From Clavelina lepadiformis (lineage: Eukaryota; Chordata; Ascidiacea; Aplousobranchia; Clavelinidae), in assembly GCF_947623445.1 (NCBI RefSeq), contig NC_135246.1, positions 14,181,856 through 14,245,855 of the forward strand: DNA of 64,000 nt, given 5' to 3'. The notes under the pieces were generated by a model. The model did not search any database. It was not told the DNA's origin and worked only from the letters and a program-made list of their open reading frames with translations. The position numbers were made by a program, and so were the translations under genes. Below are positions 61,027-64,000 of this stretch, in pieces. How positions within the stretch are numbered: position 1 is the stretch's first letter; every line of letters begins with the position of its first letter.

Positions 61027-63627
61027 TTAATTAGCGGCAACTGCAATATTGACATCAACATTACCAGAGATTTGCGTTTCGTGTGGGACATGATTTGGCT
61101 TAACGCTGACTTTCTTCAAATACTCATACATTAGTATAATAACTGCGGAATTAAAAGATGATGAGGTAATTCTGGCAGTTAAACCTCTTGACAAGCCCCA
61201 GTATCCTTCTTTTGCAATCAATGACTTGTATGTCTTCCATGAGCTTGTACATTCACCTTGGTTTTTCACCTGTAAGTAACAACAAGGCTTGTAGATTTTA
61301 CAAGGTAATTGCAGACTGTGCATAATGTTTACAACTTTTAATGTACTGGCATAGCATGTAGAGAAATATACTTGTCATAATTAAGTAATCAAAACTTACT
61401 TGCAGTTGGTAACGTGTTCTAACTACATCAAACGGATTAGTTAGTATCACCGCAGTAGCTGAACTGAACAAACCAGACAAAACGATTCTGAAAGGCTCAC
61501 GCAGAGAACTTTTACTCTGAGGTAACAGTTCCTCAATCAATTCAGAATATAGATAATAAAATGACCAGTAGAGTGCACTATTGCTTCCATAAGTTAGTAG
61601 GGATAAAAGATAACCCCTATAGAGTCCACGAAAACCCTCTGTTTTAAAAATATGGCTTCCGATACGAAAAGCTTGTCCAACAACATTGCCAGTCTTTTTT
61701 GACGGTCCAATTGGAGCTGCTGATGGCTTTCTGTTGGGTAGACGTATGAATGATATGATAAACTAAAATGAAAGGAAACTGTATAGAACGGTATGTAAGG
61801 TGGTTTCTAGTATTAAGCAACTTACTTTGATTTTATGTCAATAGCAGACATTTTATGTCCAGCACCAGAAACTTGCTGATGTTGGGATATCACATCCACT
61901 GGTACCATAATGGTCTGTGAAACTGAAGAAGCTAAAAAACCACCCAATAGATGCTGCAAACAAAATATAAGATCACATTTTCTTCAACAGAAAACATTTT
62001 ACATGGCACACAAATTGAGCAGAAGATGATAGTTTAGTAAATTATATGAGCATTCACATGGTAGTAATGTTGGAAAAACTGTTCTGATGAACATATAGTA
62101 TCTATATAATCTTGCACAACAATACATAAGATAATACTGTATAAATACCTGCATAGATATGCTTTGATTACTAAATAGCGTTTGTTTGCTTAATTCATAT
62201 GTAGTTATATAAAACTGCCCAGCAACTACCTGTAGACACAATGGAAGCATGCTTCATTTTGATGCAAGATATAGTTAAAACGGCCTAGTAATATACCGGT
62301 ACATGAAACGTAATAAACATCACTGTTAGAGATTTGAAAAAAAAATTCTCCAGACAACATAGAAAAAATTGACTATTAAACCCTTTATGTTCATGTATCC
62401 ATGCTAAAAATATTATAACAAAAGACATCAAAAGGTCACCACATGAAAAGCATAATAGAGTCAAGGGTAAGCTGACAGCTTCACTATTTGTTAATGTGAC
62501 AATTCATTTAATTGACAGCTGGGCACTTAGGTATAATTGTCAATCAACCGAGTGTTAGCGAATGACATACAAAAAGTGCATCTTTTGACAAGATTAATTA
62601 AATGTTTAAAAATAAAACTTGACACATTAAAAAATAGACATTTGCATACAAAAGTTAATACATCACAGTAAAGCAATAGTGCCATTAGCTAATGGAATGA
62701 ACGAACCTAAAAAAATATTAAATTTAATAACTACCCAACTATCTATATCCCTAAAGAAAGGATGCACATGACAGGAAGCCTTATAAAATGATTTTAAAAA
62801 AGAACAGTAGCTACCCTTAGTTTTAGAATTAGAGGGCGCACCAGATGATGCTAAAAAGTACCGTATTAGAAGCGTCTCACACAATTCTACTTAGTGTTTC
62901 AAATTACATTGTTTGAAATAACCTTGTGCAAGACTTTCAAAAGGGAAATCTGGAGAGCTTTGCAAATAAATGAGCACATTATTGTTAAAGAACGTTATGA
63001 AATCTTTATCAGATTAGTAGTCTTGTCTACCACTTAAACACCCAGCATAGAATTTGGAAGGGTGAAAACGTTGGCATATCGACACAATAGACTCCACGAA
63101 GTGAGTGCAACTTAGCCTAAAAACTCACTGGTTACCAGGAATAGCAACACATTAACTGTTGTTGCTGCGTAATAGCATAAAGAAAAATACCTGAATACAT
63201 TTTAAAAAAACTATCACCATACCTGTAACAGACTAATTGGAAATCCTTTATAAAATCCTCTCAAACCTTCAGTTCGTGCAATTTGTTTAAATGCATCAAA
63301 CAAGCCCCTGTATGCAGTTTTACCTTCCTGGGCCTAGAAAAATTAAAGAAAAAGTTAAATTGGTCCATTTTCATAAAATTTTTTTTTGGTAATTATAAAC
63401 AAATTAATAATTTTTAAAACTTTAACACGTTTACGACAACTTAAAGTTAGACTAAGTTTAACATATAGCCTACATGTCGATTAACTTACTTGTAACCTAG
63501 TTTTAACCAGGTTTGTTGGGTATATAGTAAAACGCAGCAGGCCACTAAACACAAGCCCAAAGCCATAGAATTTTTTCTTGTCCAAATCTTGCCACTCAAT
63601 AATTTGAATGTTACGCCCTTCTTTCAT
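61027..63627 (-). CDS. SLC25A44-like: Mitochondrial carrier, SLC25A44-like
   Basis: Six minus-strand exons, 63490-63627, 63223-63333, 62149-62229, 61826-61953, 61400-61730 and 61027-61269, join in phase to 1032 nt, or 343 aa. The start MKEGRNIQIIEWQDLDKKKF is characteristic of SLC25A44. Three carrier repeats show the signatures YPTNLVKTR, VPVDVISQH and NPFDVVRTR, each at the end of an odd-numbered helix; the first lacks the usual acidic residue, as in this subfamily. GFRGLYRGY and GYWGLSRGL follow in repeats 2 and 3. In mammals SLC25A44 carries branched-chain amino acids across the inner mitochondrial membrane; function here is by family. The protein is about 30 residues longer than usual, partly at the C-terminus. 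Confidence 0.93.
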
Positions 63628-64000
63628 ACCGATAGGTCCTTTTGTTAAACTCAGAAATATTCACTTGTAAACCTTTGTTATTATTAATCCAATTAAAAAT
63701 ACTATGGAAGAATGAAAGCCTCTGTTAAAAACATATTGAAATTTAGACAGATTGTATATTAATGTTGTCTTGACAGTTTCACAAAATTATGGTTAAAGTG
63801 TGACAAATAATGATACAATTAAAGGTGTAGTGCGTCAATTCACAACCAAATTCTGACATAGAAATGGGATAACATGAGGTATAGTAGGTCTACACAAGTG
63901 CTAAAATACGTCATGTGACTATTATGCATTATTTTCGACTAAAAGAAAATGAACCATTGTCTTAAAGCAAAGTTAAAGCTCCCAAAGCAAAACCCTAATA
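63628..64000. other. Upstream region of the carrier gene
   Basis: It should hold the 5'UTR and promoter of the minus-strand carrier gene. No distinctive core-promoter motif or other gene is visible before the window ends. Confidence 0.4.

Noticed and set aside
1-64000. CRISPR arrays, bacterial operons, riboswitches, integrated viral genes
   Set aside because: No regularly spaced repeats, no dense prokaryotic-style ORFs and no viral protein motifs were seen; the window is animal nuclear DNA.

Overview
This window looks like nuclear DNA of an AT-rich, intron-rich animal genome. I infer an invertebrate deuterostome, most likely a tunicate. The reasons are short to medium GT-AG introns, animal-type genes (clathrin light chain, RPL26, a relaxin-receptor-like GPCR, an SLC25A44-like carrier, a MIEAP-domain protein) and very dense small DNA transposons. 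The species cannot be fixed from the sequence. Exon boundaries below were read by eye from GT/AG sites and from phase agreement. All six gene models close in frame.

Layout. 1-16.7 kb holds no recognisable host gene. It has a long-TIR element (3.8-4.5 kb), a nest of hAT-type MITEs (9.2-10.5 kb) and further MITEs at 13.7 and 15.2-16.4 kb. 16.76-22.36 kb (minus) is a seven-exon gene for an unrecognised type II membrane protein, with MITEs at 20.8 kb (in an intron) and 22.7 kb (just upstream). 23-30 kb is gene-poor. It holds a 1.2 kb hAT-type element (25.5-26.8 kb) and a 1.76 kb Tigger/pogo-type element (27.3-29.1 kb) that has lost its catalytic core. 30.5-37.1 kb (plus) is a 12-exon MIEAP-domain gene. 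38.7-44.2 kb (minus) is the clathrin light chain gene. Its 3.3 kb third intron carries a Tigger-like MITE and a dead transposon-derived ORF that is itself split by a hAT MITE. 46.9-49.3 kb (plus) is RPL26, with an apparent 5'TOP non-coding first exon. 51.2-55.6 kb (minus) is an RXFP3/4-like peptide GPCR with two possible C-terminal tails. 58.0-58.5 kb is a hAT transposon fragment, and 59.8-60.35 kb is a fold-back element. 61.0-63.6 kb (minus) is an SLC25A44-like mitochondrial carrier.

The genes are unrelated in function: ribosome, endocytic coat, mitochondrial transport, possible mitochondrial quality control, peptide signalling. There is no operon. The MIEAP and clathrin genes are convergent, as are RPL26 and the GPCR; clathrin and RPL26 are divergent. 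The most distinctive features are the layered mobile elements, many with perfect 8-bp target duplications, and the repeat-built extracellular loop of the GPCR.
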